From contig NC_034410.1 in assembly GCF_002078875.1 (NCBI RefSeq), forward strand, positions 40,971,532-41,035,531: a DNA stretch of 64,000 nt. The letters are read 5' to 3'. The stretch is from Numida meleagris. Lineage: Eukaryota; Chordata; Aves; Galliformes; Numididae. The notes beneath the pieces were generated by a model. That model was not told where the DNA came from and did not search any database. It saw nothing but the letters and a program-made list of their open reading frames with translations. Below, piece after piece: positions 11,701 through 23,816 of this stretch (the stretch's first letter is position 1; every line of letters begins with the position of its first letter). The position numbers were made by a program, and so were the translations under genes.

Positions 11701-13799
11701 AGCATATATAAATGTTGTGGGTAAAGAAAATATGTAAGTGTAAATATGAGAAAATATGAAAACATGAAAATATGTGAACTATTTGTCTTTCCTTTATTCT
11801 TTCCCTTCTTTTGAGAGAAAAGATGCATTCTGGAAAATGGATCCATGTGTAGTGTTACAGGCAATATCACATCTTCAGAAAAGCCTATGTTTTTAAATTC
11901 TGTTACTGTGCAAATATATACAAAGGGAAGACACACACAACACCTGGAAATGAAATGTAAGCCGTCATCCTAGCAAATATGAAGTGCTTCCAATTTATGA
12001 AAATTCCTATGGAAAGATAAGTACAAGAGTTGAAAATTTATATTTCTTGTCATAATTCTAGTTGCTGAATTGTTAGTATCTACTATTTGGAGTGGACAAG
12101 GACATTGCTATGTGGAATATGTATCAGTGGTCTTGTGCACTTCTGGATTACGTGGGCAGGCACATTTTTACCTAAATTTGGAAATTATCTTTGTCAGTTG
12201 CTGTATTCTCACTCTAACATCAGGTAAAGAGAATAGAGCTGAGGGCTCTGGAAGCGTAGTATCTTAGGAATGTTGATCCACAACAAAAATCATTGCAGTG
12301 CATTTTCAAAGGCAACATATTGGGAGCTGCTATGCAAGTTACAGATGTATCAGAGAAGCCCAGTAATTCATCCTATTAAGCATATCCTCTTGCTAAAAGC
12401 ACACTAAAGACTGGCACAGCAGCAAACCCTCCTAGAGATAACAAGTTTGACAATATTCTAAAAGCATGAAGAAGAATTTTTTATTAAAAATAAAGGTCAG
12501 TTTAATATATTTAGGCTTTAAAAGTAATAAAACATAAAGGGAAAAATATTGAATAGGCCATATGAAAATAAGAGTGCTGGCATGCTGGGGAATAAAAAGA
12601 ATTGAAAGAAAGAGATTCGAACTTTTAACCCAACCATGGATAAGTGAAATTTGTGTTCCTCTAAAAGCAAAACACACTCAGAAAGATTATCCCTCCTGAC
12701 AACCAAGCATGTCCTTAATGAGATCAAGGAGTCAAACCTCAGAACTGGATAAGAAAGTACCTCTCTGATCAAAGCCGCTGTATTGTGTTTGTATTGTAAA
12801 ACTAACCTTGGTTGTGTGTCACAGTGATAAAGTTAGGGAGACCTTACTGTAATTGTGTTCTTTCCTTTAGGAAACCTATTTTAGATTTCTTAAATGTGTT
12901 TTGTATTCACCTTAGGCAACCCAAATTTACAAAAAAACCCTCTCAGTTTATGTACTTTCAAAGTCTTAGTGGTTATCTTGGAAGAATAATGGTGCTAAAG
13001 TCTGGTTTACATCTTGAGAAGAATCTGGAATCTTCCTGGTTCCAAAGTGTTTCTGTTATGATCCATCTTACCTAAGGCCATCTTGTGTGCCTGAGAAGTC
13101 ATGTAAAAATCAGGAAATACAACATAGCAAGATGTAAAGTTACTTAAACAAAAAAATCACCTCCTTCCAAAGCAATAACAAACTTCCAGAAACCTGAGCC
13201 AGGATCAGTTACGGTGATATACACATGTAATTGTGTTCAGTGATGCAATATCTGAAATATTGTAACTGATTTTAAAAGATCAAATAATTAAAAAAAAAAA
13301 ATTTGCATGGACACATAAAATAAAAGCAGTACACGTTTGGCACTTCTCTAGTTCACATCTGTCACCTCTACAAATTCTGAAAAGAATCCAGATGCTTTTT
13401 CTGGTTTGAGGTGACAGGGTAATGTGCATGTTCCCTCTGAAAGTGAGCAAAACAGTATAACTTCACCCTGTTTGTCTGCTGACTAGTAAAAATATCTTCC
13501 TTGGGTTGAGAGAGCTAGATATCTCTGATGCTAAAGTGATTCATCATAGGAATGGATTTTGAATTGCTATTTATGCTGAAGCCATCTTGTCTAACTCAGA
13601 ACTACTCAGTACTGTCAGAGAATGGTTGGTCTGAGTTGAAAGAAATAAACTTTTGTTCCTCATAATGCTTTCATGTCATGATTGGTGAGCAATCCAATGC
13701 TTGGTGAATTCTGCTTCACAGTGATAGGAAGAGCTGACACTGAAGGATCTAAAAGTGACGTCGCTATGAACGCTTGGCTGCCACAAGCTGGTTATCCCT
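8741..13799. other. Intronic DNA with one short CR1 end
   Basis: Plain AT-rich intron apart from the CR1 tail at 9769-9831. Open frames on both strands stay near 110 codons or below and show no recognisable domain. A poly-A/T tract lies near 10918-10932 and another near 13290. Confidence 0.45.
9769..9831 (-). repeat. CR1 LINE 3' terminal fragment
   Basis: A very short CR1 end in minus orientation: 'tcatagaacattccaagttg' then 'gaagggacccttaagg'. Only the terminal ~60 bp of the element are recognisable. Confidence 0.75.
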
Positions 13800-14057
13800 G
13801 TGGTAACTTTTTTGACACCAACTTGCACCAGGGAAGGTTCGGGTTGGATATTAGGAAGAATTTCTTCTCAGCAAGAGCAGTGAGGCACTGGCACAGGCTG
13901 CCCAGGGAGGTGGTGGAGTCGCTGTCCCTGGAGGTGTTCAAGAACCATGCGGATGTACTACTTAAGGATGTGGTTTAGCAGGCAATGCTGGTGGTAGGTG
14001 GGTGATTGGAGTAGATTATCTTAAAGGTCTTTTCCAACCTTAATGTTTCTATGATTG
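13800..14057 (+). repeat. CR1 LINE 3' end with C-terminal coding remnant
   Basis: About 260 bp of the 3' end of a CR1 in + orientation. The translated remnant contains '[19 protein letters not shown]', '[17 protein letters not shown]' and the stop at 13976-13978. That is the characteristic C-terminus of the CR1 ORF2 protein. The CR1 3'UTR follows and ends in 'ttccaacctt' and 'tttctatgattgt'. Confidence 0.9.
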
Positions 14058-14189
14058 TAGCTAAAATTCATGTGACTGAAGGAGTCTTTGGATCAAAGAT
14101 TTTAGTTGTGAAGGGCTATATTTTTCACTAATTTCGCTTCTATAACCATTCACCTTTTTAAAGACAGAAATGACGTGAACTTATCAAGC

Positions 14190-15660
14190 TGATCTGACCC
14201 TTCACCCTAGTGGTCACCACATCACATTGGAGTCCACAGGGCCCAGATGTGCTTCTCTCATTTTTCCTGAAGAAATGTCCTTACCCATGTTTACCACAAA
14301 AATGAGTGGCATTTCTGCTTTGTTTAGAAACAGGCTCTATAAAGCGCTTCCACTTCTGGCATTTCTTTATCTCAAAGAAGAGAATCACTTCTAAGTTTTC
14401 TCAGAGGGATAAATAAAAATGACCCCCAGGTCGAGGCCTGGTTCAGCACTCCAGATCTGTGGGATACATGCTTCTGTAATGCTACCTGCTTGGTTTACAG
14501 CAGGGCCAGATCACTGCTACTAGGAGTTACTCGTGTCATGAGGTATTGCTTCTTCACTTGTTTCTTTAATTCCCTGAGAGAGTTTTGATACTGAGGTGGT
14601 CGTTTTCAGTATCACATTACTCCTTTTAGTTGTGACTAGCAGAGCCATCTCAGGTGTGGATATATTCTTCTGTCAGTCCCTGGACTTCTCAGAATCTGTG
14701 ACAGCATTGCAGCGTTGGTCAGCTCTGAGATCTGTCTGAAAAGCTGCAGCAGCCATCTATCTGTGCAGTACGTTGTGTTATAGTAACTCAATGACCTGTT
14801 CAGATTTAGTCCCTGATCCATGATCTTGTCTGACATGCTTGAGGCCTCTTTTGGAGCTGTGCTGGGAATTGCTGCTTAATTTCTTTCAAACTGAATGTGG
14901 CCTTCTCAGCTGAAATCTCTTCAGCCACAGAATGAATCAGATGCAGGTTGTTATGGCTGATTATCCCTCTGTGATAGTGTTTCATGGCAACAAAGCGATG
15001 CCAAGTCCTTCCTGTAAGGTGACTCCCAGATGGTCTTAAAATCCTAATTGAGTCTGTAAGTACTGCTATTTTCTTTCTTTTGGCCTCCTTAGTCTAGGGT
15101 GGTAAGAAATTGTGCATGTTGCCAGAGCTGTTAAATTGATGAAATTAAACTGTTTGTTGATTTTTCTTTTCTGTCTATGGTTCTGAAGACCCAACTATCA
15201 AGTCTGGGGGGGGGGGTGCGAAGCAACTGAAGGAATATGTGATGTGTTGCTGTGTTATCATTTTTGCTAGTTTTCCTTTTTCTGTATACATTAGAACTTA
15301 ACTGAGAATCTCTTTCTGATTCAGACGTGATGGTTTTGGGAATGTCCCATGTGCCCACTGAATTTGTCAAGGAGTAATTGTTGGATTATGCTAAAAGAAA
15401 TTGTCTAGTTTCAAATGGCAGTGCTGCACTGGTGCAGTTGTATGTATCCCACTGTATAGGAGTTGTTGCTTTCCAGTCTTAACGGTCAGATTCACATTAT
15501 CACTTGCATTCTCAGCTGGTGAAATGGCTTGGTACCTACCAACAGTACGTACTGCTGGTGTTTTTTCCTCTCTTCTCTGTTTTCTCCTATTTTTCTTCTG
15601 GAGTGTGCACCTTAAGATGGGCTTTGTGTTCCTAGAGGACTTAAGCAGTTCTGGCACCAT
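14190..15660 (-). pseudogene. Probable decayed coding sequence, unidentified
   Basis: I do not recognise this sequence. On the minus strand, successive segments are open in changing frames: 15660-15391 (89 codons), 15370-15131 (79), 15093-14809 (95 codons without a stop), 14836-14636 (66) and 14672-14523 (50). The translations are rich in Lys, Ser, Glu and Arg, for example 'TSESERDSQLSSNVYRKRK', 'SVAEEISAEKATFSLKEIK' and 'KRSNVILKTTTSVSKL'. They look more like eroded protein sequence than intron noise. Consecutive segments shift frame, as expected after indels, and no splice signals separate them. A retrocopy of a low-complexity nuclear or centrosomal-type protein is one guess. Chance alignment of open segments is the alternative. 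Confidence 0.33.
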
Positions 15661-16549
15661 TTCATAGCCTGCTTTAATGGGAGTGCATGAGATAAGTGAT
15701 CACTGAAAAACTTGATTGCGGGGGTCTGCTTTAGTTGCAATAACTTGACTCAAAGTAGATTTGGTTCACAGGTGAAGGTTCTCTTTTTGTGAGCTTGTGT
15801 AGACCAGTTATATTCAAGCCTGATCAGAAGCTGAGGTTAAACTCAGGGCTGGGCTGGGCTGCACAGATCTGCTATGGCAATAAAAGTTGACATCAGAACT
15901 GCATGGCTAGCTTCTAACAGCTTTGATGAAGAACTCTTTTATAGCTAGGGCAGGTAACATTGTTCCGAAAGAAAGAAAATCTTATGCGATTCTGTGAATA
16001 CTCATTCACAGAGAAGACAGATAAAGAGAGCTTGAGGACACACAGGTCTTCTTTTTTTTTTTAAATGTACGGTTTTTTTGCAGGCTTTTGAGGAGTTGGC
16101 AACATAGCAAAACACCTGCTTCAATGTTTAATTAAAATAGCTGAGCGGAATGCAAAGCTTTTCTTCAGACCTTTATTGAAAAGCAAAAGGATTATTAGAG
16201 TTTGCATTCTTCTAGAAAAAAATATATCACCTCCTAGTCTTTACAGGAAAAATGAAGGCAATGAGTTTCCAATATGAAAATTGTTAATTTCTTCCTACAG
16301 GATAACGTTGCTTCAGATTAGCTAGTTTTATTGTGTGCATTTCAATTAATTTTATTTCATTAAAGTTGCCCGGGAATAGAGACTAATTAATCTTCAGCTT
16401 ACTTTGTGATATATTGCAATACCATTATTTTTCTCTAGTGACTCATGCCTATGACATTTTGTTGATTATTTAGCATTGCATGACTCACCTTTTGGTCCAG
16501 ATCTAAAAATGTGCTGTGTCCTGCTAAATTTACTCACAGACTTCAAATA

Positions 16550-17104
16550 CGTGGGTCACTTTGTAAGAAGTGCCTCCTATTTGTTTCTGTGGAAGCTGCA
16601 ACAGATACAAAGAGCACACTAACACTATTTGATAGAGAAAATTCTCAGCTACAAACCACTGTTTTTCAACCCAGTCACCACCATTAGCTGTGCATTTATG
16701 CCAGCAATGAACAAGAGTCTGCATGCTGAACTCATCAGAATCTGCACCAGCGGAGATGACCCATGGTCACCCCTGCTGAAACGCACCACCCACCACACCT
16801 CACAGTGCTTACATCCACTGGTTGGTCTCCATAATTGTTCAGCAGGTATCAGTGAATGTCAGTAGGTGCCATTTTTTCCACATGGAGGAATTTAGTTCCA
16901 CCCATTTGCTTCATCCGCGCTTCGATGTCAGACGCCAGTTTGTCAGACTGCTGCTCAGCTGCCATTTGTGGCTCAGCAACAAAATGTAACAGAATATTGC
17001 TGGGAATGTTCAACCCCTACAGCCATAACACCAACATCCATCCACCTCTGATATCTTGGGCCAACATAATAAAATTGAAGGCATTACTTAAGGAGCAGCT
17101 CTCA
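16550..17104 (-). mobile_element. Internally deleted mariner (Galluhop-like)
   Basis: Diverged terminal inverted repeats flank about 555 bp: left 'aagaagtgcctcctatttg', right 'ttgaaggcattactt'. A TA dinucleotide sits beside the right end (17105-17106) and another near the left (16548-16549). On the minus strand the element keeps an N-terminal transposase helix-turn-helix remnant ('DQPVDVSTVR', about 16830-16800). It then jumps to the transposase C-terminus ('CWHKCTANGGDWVEK', about 16710-16670). The catalytic DDD core between them is missing, so the element cannot encode a transposase. It matches the copy at 62510-63012 in structure. Confidence 0.8.
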
Positions 17105-17241
17105 TAGAACTAGAAGGAAGTATGCCACTTAAAATAGGATGGACGCGTAGAAAAAGGTGTGTGTTAAATGAAAATTACTAACATGGCAGAAAATGCTCAT
17201 CTAGTGTGGTAAACAATGTTTTGCTTAAACTGTAATTATTC

Positions 17242-17334
17242 AGACTTGGTCTGATTTTGGGAACTCCTGTGTGGAGTCAGGAGTTGGACTCGATGATCCT
17301 TGTGAGTCCCTTCCAACTCAGGATATTCTATGAT
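17242..17334 (+). repeat. CR1 LINE 3' end fragment
   Basis: CR1 terminus in + orientation: 'gtggagtcaggagttggact', 'cgatgatccttgtgagtcc' and 'ttccaactcaggatattcta'. Strongly 5'-truncated. Confidence 0.9.
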
Positions 17335-17430
17335 CAGTGGTTATGTAATTCTTAACTCCGTGTTGAGAGGTGTTCTATGTTCTTATTTTTTTAGGAGAAA
17401 TAATGTTCTTATGGAGCATCTTTGAAAGCA

Positions 17431-17530
17431 NNNNNNNNNNNNNNNNNNNNNNNNNNNNNNNNNNNNNNNNNNNNNNNNNNNNNNNNNNNNNNNNNNNNNN
17501 NNNNNNNNNNNNNNNNNNNNNNNNNNNNNN
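17431..17530. other. Assembly gap of 100 N
   Basis: One hundred consecutive N, a conventional placeholder length, so the real gap size is unknown. It lies in the ANO10 intron and could hide repeats or, less likely, an exon. Confidence 0.98.
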
Positions 17531-20500
17531 CCTGTACAGAATTTCAAAATAACACCTCATACATGCTTTCTGGAGCACCTGAATGCATTCGACTACCATT
17601 CTACAAAGCACTGATTTCTGGTCATCCTTTTACAAGAGACATGTTATTTTCTTTAGTGTCTGCCCCAGAGACTGAGTTAGTGTGTCATTAAACTGGTAAA
17701 CTATGTATCTGTTCTCCTTTTTGCTGTTTGATTCTTCCTCTGTATGAACTGGCAGGAACCTGTTGGCTCGGGAGAATAAAGTCTCCATAGAATCAGCCGC
17801 ACTGTGTTGACATTTTTCTGTGCTGCAATAAACAAAACTGTCAATGTTTAAAATCATTTAAATGCAATTGTCAGTGCCTCATTGCCTTTCCTAGCATAAA
17901 TTGAATAGAAATGTCAAACTGAGAAGTCTGATGATTGTCTCAGACTCAATATGTCAAAATGTACACGTGTGAACTGTCAGAGCTGTTCATAACTCAGTTG
18001 GATGATAACCGTCCACTTTAGCTTGACCTATGGCAAATGAGTTTTGAGGCTGGTGCAAACTGTTTTAAAGAGCTGTGGTGCCTGCAGTAGGTTACAAATA
18101 CTCTGGTGCACTGAACTGACTTACAGTAATTACAAACCAAATGGCAGCGGTAATCCTTTATGTCTCCTTATTTATCCCTGGTCATCCAGTTGTGCAGTGG
18201 ATGATGAATTTCAGAATTTCAGAGTCCCATCTAACCAAAATCCTTAGAGAGTGTAGTTACAATGACTATAATTTACTTGTATTTTTTTCATGGAGAAATA
18301 TGTATGGCTTTAGAGGTAGAAAGAAGTATATGTTTTGTAGATTAATGGTAAATACCAAACTCTTTTCCTTCCTTGATACGCATCACGAGGGCATTTTGAC
18401 AATTAACTATACCTGTCTGAACAGTAGCCTATGTGTAATGCTAGCAATCAGCTAAGAGGCACTTCATAAGGCTTGGTATGTATCACTCTGTCAATTTGAA
18501 TTCCATGGGCATCCTTCTTTCCACTTTTTTCTTGGAATTTGTTTCAGAGCACAATCAAAGCTCTGCTGTTCATTACGTTCAGCATTAGCTAATTTGGCTT
18601 TTGGCAACTCCTATTAAACTCTTTCCATAAATTGAGGTAAGGGTTGTGCCAAAACATTTCAGGATTATCTAATGGTTACACAGAGATGGGTGCATTATCA
18701 TGCTGCTTTAAAGACTGTTAGGTTACTGCAGAATTAAATGTTAGCAAATACTTAAAAGCTCCAAGACAAATTTACACCTGCAGCATTTTTTCACATCTTT
18801 AGGATTGACTGCAGGAGGAAACAAATGTGAGAGAAGTTATGTGTTAGATCATTTCTGAAAGGTTCATTTGTGTACTTTGCGTTTTTATAGATTTTTTTAG
18901 GAAACTTTCCTCTTTTACCTCGGAGAAAATTGTGGAGGATTTTGTGCATCTAAATCTTCTCAAAAAAACTTATAAAACCAGATACTGCTTCAGTTCAGTA
19001 GTGACCAAATATGATGGATAGTAGCTGTGGTTGAAACGTGAATAAGAAATAATCTATAAATAAATAGAAAATTCGTGGTTTTGGAATTAATAGAATTAAT
19101 AGAAAATATAGTGTTGCTGTAAGAGGAAAAATATTCATGACTACACAACTGATTGTATTTCTTGTGCTTTCAGCTTCACTAGCATGAGCATTGACTGAAT
19201 GTAGTTACTTAACAGATTGCTACTGATGATTTATGTTGAGAGTTGTGTCTGGCTTAAATTCCTCCTAAGGCTTTCAAAGAATGGCACTGTGTTTCAGAAA
19301 GCATACTGGGTTGCTTTATTTATTTTCCAGCTGGGCTCTTGGAGCCTTGTAGAAAACAATATAAAAATCCATGAGGGCAGAAGACGCAATTCCCTGTTCA
19401 TTAGCTCCTTCAGAAAGAGATGATGTGGATGATGTCTGAAATGTTACTTTTTTTTTTTTTTTTTAATTTTCCTGCTTTGCTTCACCTTTTTCTTTGGTTG
19501 TAATTTTCTGGGAACACAAAGGCATAAGGCCAAGACTGGTCTGGAAGGGGCTGTGTGTTAGTCCTGCTGGTGCAACGGGAACAAAACAAATGCTGGTTCC
19601 CAGGGTGTAGCTTCATATTTAATAAGTGACTGAAACATGTCTAAAACCTGTATGTCATGCCTGGTGTCTTTGTCAGCATAGATTTCTACTTGTAAGGTTT
19701 TCTGCACTAATTAAAACAGGTGGAGAAGTGTAAATGTATGGACGCTGTGCAAGGCAGCATTCATCTCTTAGAGAAGTTGAGTTTGGTATGCATCATGTGA
19801 TAGCAGCCCTAAACAAATACAATATGCATTGTGATTCATCTGTTGAATATTAAGACCCAGATTCAACAAATTGCTCTATTTTTTTAATCTTGTACTTCTA
19901 AGCTTGTGACTAAATAAAGTTTTTCCATACATAAATGTATTTATGGATATGCTTAGAACAAAATACAAGCTTAAATACTCCATTAATCAAGGCTTGCTTT
20001 CACGAATGTGCTGGTATAGATGATAGGAGATGCTTGGTCTGGTCCTACTTGTCTAATGTTCTCCTCAGGCAGCTTCAGTGGTTCTTCTTGTGCATGTGTG
20101 TTCACCAAGTCACACGAAGTAGCGCTGCTGGAGGCTATAAACAGACAAGATAGTGCTCTCCCTGCTAAAGCCTCCTGCTGCCCCATGTTACGATCTGCTG
20201 TCCACCTGCATCCATCTTCAGTGCATTGCGATGGGGCAGGCTGAAACTCTCCTTGCAGGACTTAGGTGCGAGCACATGAGCGTTTTCTGTCCTGAGCATG
20301 TTCCAGATGAGAGCTGAGATGGATGTCAGTGTCAGACCTCGGGTGGCAGGAGGCATGAAGTCTGAGGCACGGAGACTACAATTTGGTCTTGGGATTTCCC
20401 CTGAGTTTTAGCAGTGAGGAAGAGAAAGCTTATTCTCGTGACAGTGCAGGCTGGATGGGTTATACTTGTTTAGGGATAAAAAGGAGAAGCATGCAAATCA

Positions 20501-23500
20501 GGACAGGTGTTTGGGTTGTAAATATGTGCATGTGGATTGCCTGTGTTGGGGAAGACAGCCTCAAACTGAATGGGAGATGTGGAGAGGCCTTGAAATAGGA
20601 CAAGCATGTGAAATAGCTTCCTTTTTTCTCATCCTCACCTCCCAAGGTTTTGGACACTTTTGTGGATAAAACAAAACTGGAAGGTGATAGCGATGGGATT
20701 TTTGTTGTGTTTTTTGTAGGGTCAGATTCTATTTACATTTCATAAAAATTCCATAATATATGCAACGTGAGGTTTTAAAAGCAGCAGAAGAAAGGCCCCT
20801 CCTCAAGTCCCTTGGCTGTGATTATTCTGCCCCGTTAGGGAGCTTCTAGTGAAGCCAGTTCAGTCTAAGAGTGGGAAGGAAAGTTCGTTCAAGCTTTCTC
20901 TTTATGTATATTGCAGAAATACGTTCTTGTAAATTTATTTTATTGCTTTTAAAAATAATTTCATTTAATAGGATTTCCTGTACTTCATGGAAATTTTTCT
21001 TTGCCTGTATTGCTCCATTGACGGAATTATTTCCCCCTCCCCTGTTTTTCCTACTCTCAGAAGGATACGAGAACCTCACAGCTAAACACCATTGCCACAA
21101 AACAAGAGGAGTTTATCCTTTGGTCTGTTTTCTGTCTTTGATCTTGGCTTATTTTAACGTCAGAATACTGTGATCCAGAGTGCTAGCAAAGACTAATGAT
21201 TTCCTTGCATTCAGCTCTGACAATAACACGATCCTACAGTGATACTTGCTTTTACATTTTGCTTATACCAGTGGAGAACTGAGGCTGAAAGTGATGTTGG
21301 TTCTCATATAGCATGCCTTATCTATGTAGAGTGAGTAATCAGTGACCATCTTGTTTCTTAGTACGTACTGGCTGTAGACAGGACTGTGTCTAGATTTCTG
21401 ATTTTATTTCATTTTTGGGAGTAAATTTTACATTCTAAAAAAAAGGTTTTGTTACAAAATTTTATAAAAGTATTTCCCAGCTGACATTTGGCACGATCTG
21501 CATTGACTAACCACCCATGCAGCTACTGCTTTTTTTCTGTTCCCTTTAATTTTTCCTTTTTTTCCTCCTCCAGTTGAGTAGATTTTGACAGGAATCGCTG
21601 CAGTCAGACTACTGTAGAAATCAAATCAGCTCTTCAAAGTTCCATGAATTTAACCCTAATTTGCATTTTCTGTTTTAAAAGAGAGAAGGTTGGGGATACA
21701 TTGCTGCAAAACACAGCTGCTGCTTCTCCTCTTGTCAGTAGCTGTGCAGAACAGAATAGTTCCTCCAGCTCTGGAAGCACCTGGCACAAGACCACAGAGA
21801 GTTCGATGGCACCGAGTTTTCCAAGAGGGAGAGACTCGTTGCTGTTTCTCTCTGTGCCCATTTGGCAGATTGCAAAATGGAGGGGGTGGGGCAGACTTTG
21901 CTGCTGGCATCAGGGAGCTTACAGCTTGTGTTAATGTTATCCTGGGTTTTGCTCATAGTGAAATAGTCCTCTTGAAATTGTTATGAAGGGCATGTTCTTG
22001 GAAGCAGCATTAATTTCTGATGGCTGCAGTGAGAAATGGTAGTTGGCTTTGTAACCTGGCTTAAAAAGATGCCAAAATCAGCTCTGTGAAGAGATTTTAA
22101 TATTGGATGGATACATTTACACTAATTGTGTAACAACTTTGGATAAAATAGTGTTTTCTTCCTATAAGACATTCATACTAGTGTCAACGTAACGTTGTGC
22201 TATGAAGGATAATTTCACTGTCTGTTGTGGTGATTTATTCTGTTCATGTAAGGCATTTTTTCTTTAAAAGCAGATGGCTCCTTTTCCTGATCTGATTTAC
22301 GGGAATTATAGTACAACAGCATTAAGAAACCAGTACAAAATAGGAATGATAAAATGAATACAACTGCTCATCTCCCTACTTTTTCTTCAATTTCTCTTAA
22401 ATAACTACTTGCATTTCCTCTGTCAGATGGCAATTCCAAAATGTAATATAAACTGCTAATAAAATTAGATACATTTTCTCTTCAAGAGATTGTATGAGTT
22501 CCGATGACCAACATTCATCATTTCTGCCAGTCGCCTTTCCAATTTTATTAATATTACTGCTACTTTGTAAGTAGGAACAGCAGGAGACATTTTGGTAATC
22601 CATGTATTTCTTAAAGATGTTACCAAACAACAGCTGTTGCTGTCTACTAAGTCCTCCACATTTGCTGACGTCACAGCCTTACACACTAAGGCATCCCACT
22701 TGGTTCTGAGCAGTTTATAACTAATAGAGCTTTGTCCATCTAATCCAGTCATCTGGAGGGCATAGGGCAAGCAAAAATAATGACTTTTCCCCATTTATAT
22801 TACGACTCTCTACCAGTCTCTGGCTTGAAGGCTCTCTGAATTGAAAGTTCTGCTTTTATGTTTAGGGCTGTGTCCATCTGTTTAAAGGCTATCAGTTGTG
22901 CTAGAACGGAAATTGACTTTTCTGGCAGGGAGTGTCAAAGGCAATCTTCACTGCATGCAGATAACAGGTATATTGCCCAAACAAAACAAACAGACACACC
23001 AAAAAAGCTTTGGAGTACTGCTTTACTGGGCCTTGTTCAGTAGATAACACAGTAATGCTCTTCATATGCTGAAGTAGTTAGAAACACATTTGCTCTCCCA
23101 TTTAAAAAAAAAAAAGTTTTTGAGGGTTATCTGCAGCATTTTTGTTGGGACACCATTAAGCTGAGTGGGAAAAGAAAACTATGCAAGTAGAAGAATGCTT
23201 TACTGTTGGCATGGCATTTTAAATAATATGGTATTATACATCGCATTACACAGCAGACACTTTAAATGCTTCATTAACCTCCTAATCTGTGTTCAGGTTC
23301 TCATTGATGATGTATTACTGTCCTGTGTATATAAATATATTATACACATGTATATAAATCACTATGTGCTGTGTGCTATAATTCAGTTTCTGTGCACCAA
23401 TAAGATGTTTAAAGAGCTACCGGTTTTACTGGAATAACAAATACACAATTAAATTAGAAGCTTAGAGAACAGAGTGAAAATAGGATTTCTATGAAAATAA

Positions 23501-23699
23501 ACTGAACAATGTATGTTCATATTCAAATTTTGAATGAATGTTAATAGAAAAAATATGGAGTACCTGAGGCTAAATATGGTTATAGCATTTTATCTATGTA
23601 CTTGCCACGATAAATGTTTTTACATTTATTGTTAACACTGCAAAAGATATGCTCTTCAAGCTTCAAACTCTATAGAATAATATTTTTTCTTTTTTCCAG
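17531..23699. other. ANO10 intron upstream of the recognised exon
   Basis: Intronic sequence with a poly-T tract near 19447-19464 and somewhat GC-richer patches near 20040-20350 and 21690-21900. I looked for the preceding ANO10 exon, which should encode the loop and helix before the last membrane segment, and did not find one. Two overlapping minus-strand open frames at 22397-22794 are described as a finding. Confidence 0.5.
22666..22673. promoter_or_regulatory. Full-consensus CRE palindrome
   Basis: A perfect TGACGTCA octamer (CREB/ATF consensus) in 'ttgctgacgtcacagcc', about 1.0 kb before the ANO10 exon at 23700. It keeps its central CpG. Motif match only; there is no evidence of function in the sequence. 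Confidence 0.3.
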
Positions 23700-23816
23700 C
23701 ACTTGCTACTAGCCATAAAGTTTGTCATGGCATTTGTAATTCCTGATAAACCAAGAGAGATCCAGATAAAGCTGGCCAAATTGGAATTTGAATCTCTAGA
23801 GGCTCTCAAACAACAG
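23700..23816 (+). CDS. ANO10: ANO10 (anoctamin-10) penultimate coding exon
   Basis: Anoctamin-10 (TMEM16K) is an ER/endosomal membrane protein of the TMEM16 scramblase/channel family. This 117-nt exon is framed by a strong acceptor (a pyrimidine tract ending 'ttttttccag') and a donor ('caacag|gtaaga'), and is phase 0 at both ends. It encodes 39 residues. '[15 protein letters not shown]' is the end of the last membrane helix. '[15 protein letters not shown]' and 'ESLEALKQQ' are the charged C-terminal helix in the cytosol. The '[27 protein letters not shown]'-type pattern is, from memory, close to mammalian ANO10 and distinct from ANO1-7. The frame continues without break into 58818, where QMKL follows KQQ. 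No other ANO10 exon is recognised in the window, so the gene enters from the left. Confidence 0.93.

Noticed and set aside
14978..14990. Fourth X-box-like site (GTTTCATGGCAAC)
   Set aside because: One base short in the left half-site; it also lies in the putative decayed coding zone.
17370..17691. Open frames spanning the N block
   Set aside because: They are artefacts of translating 100 unknown bases.
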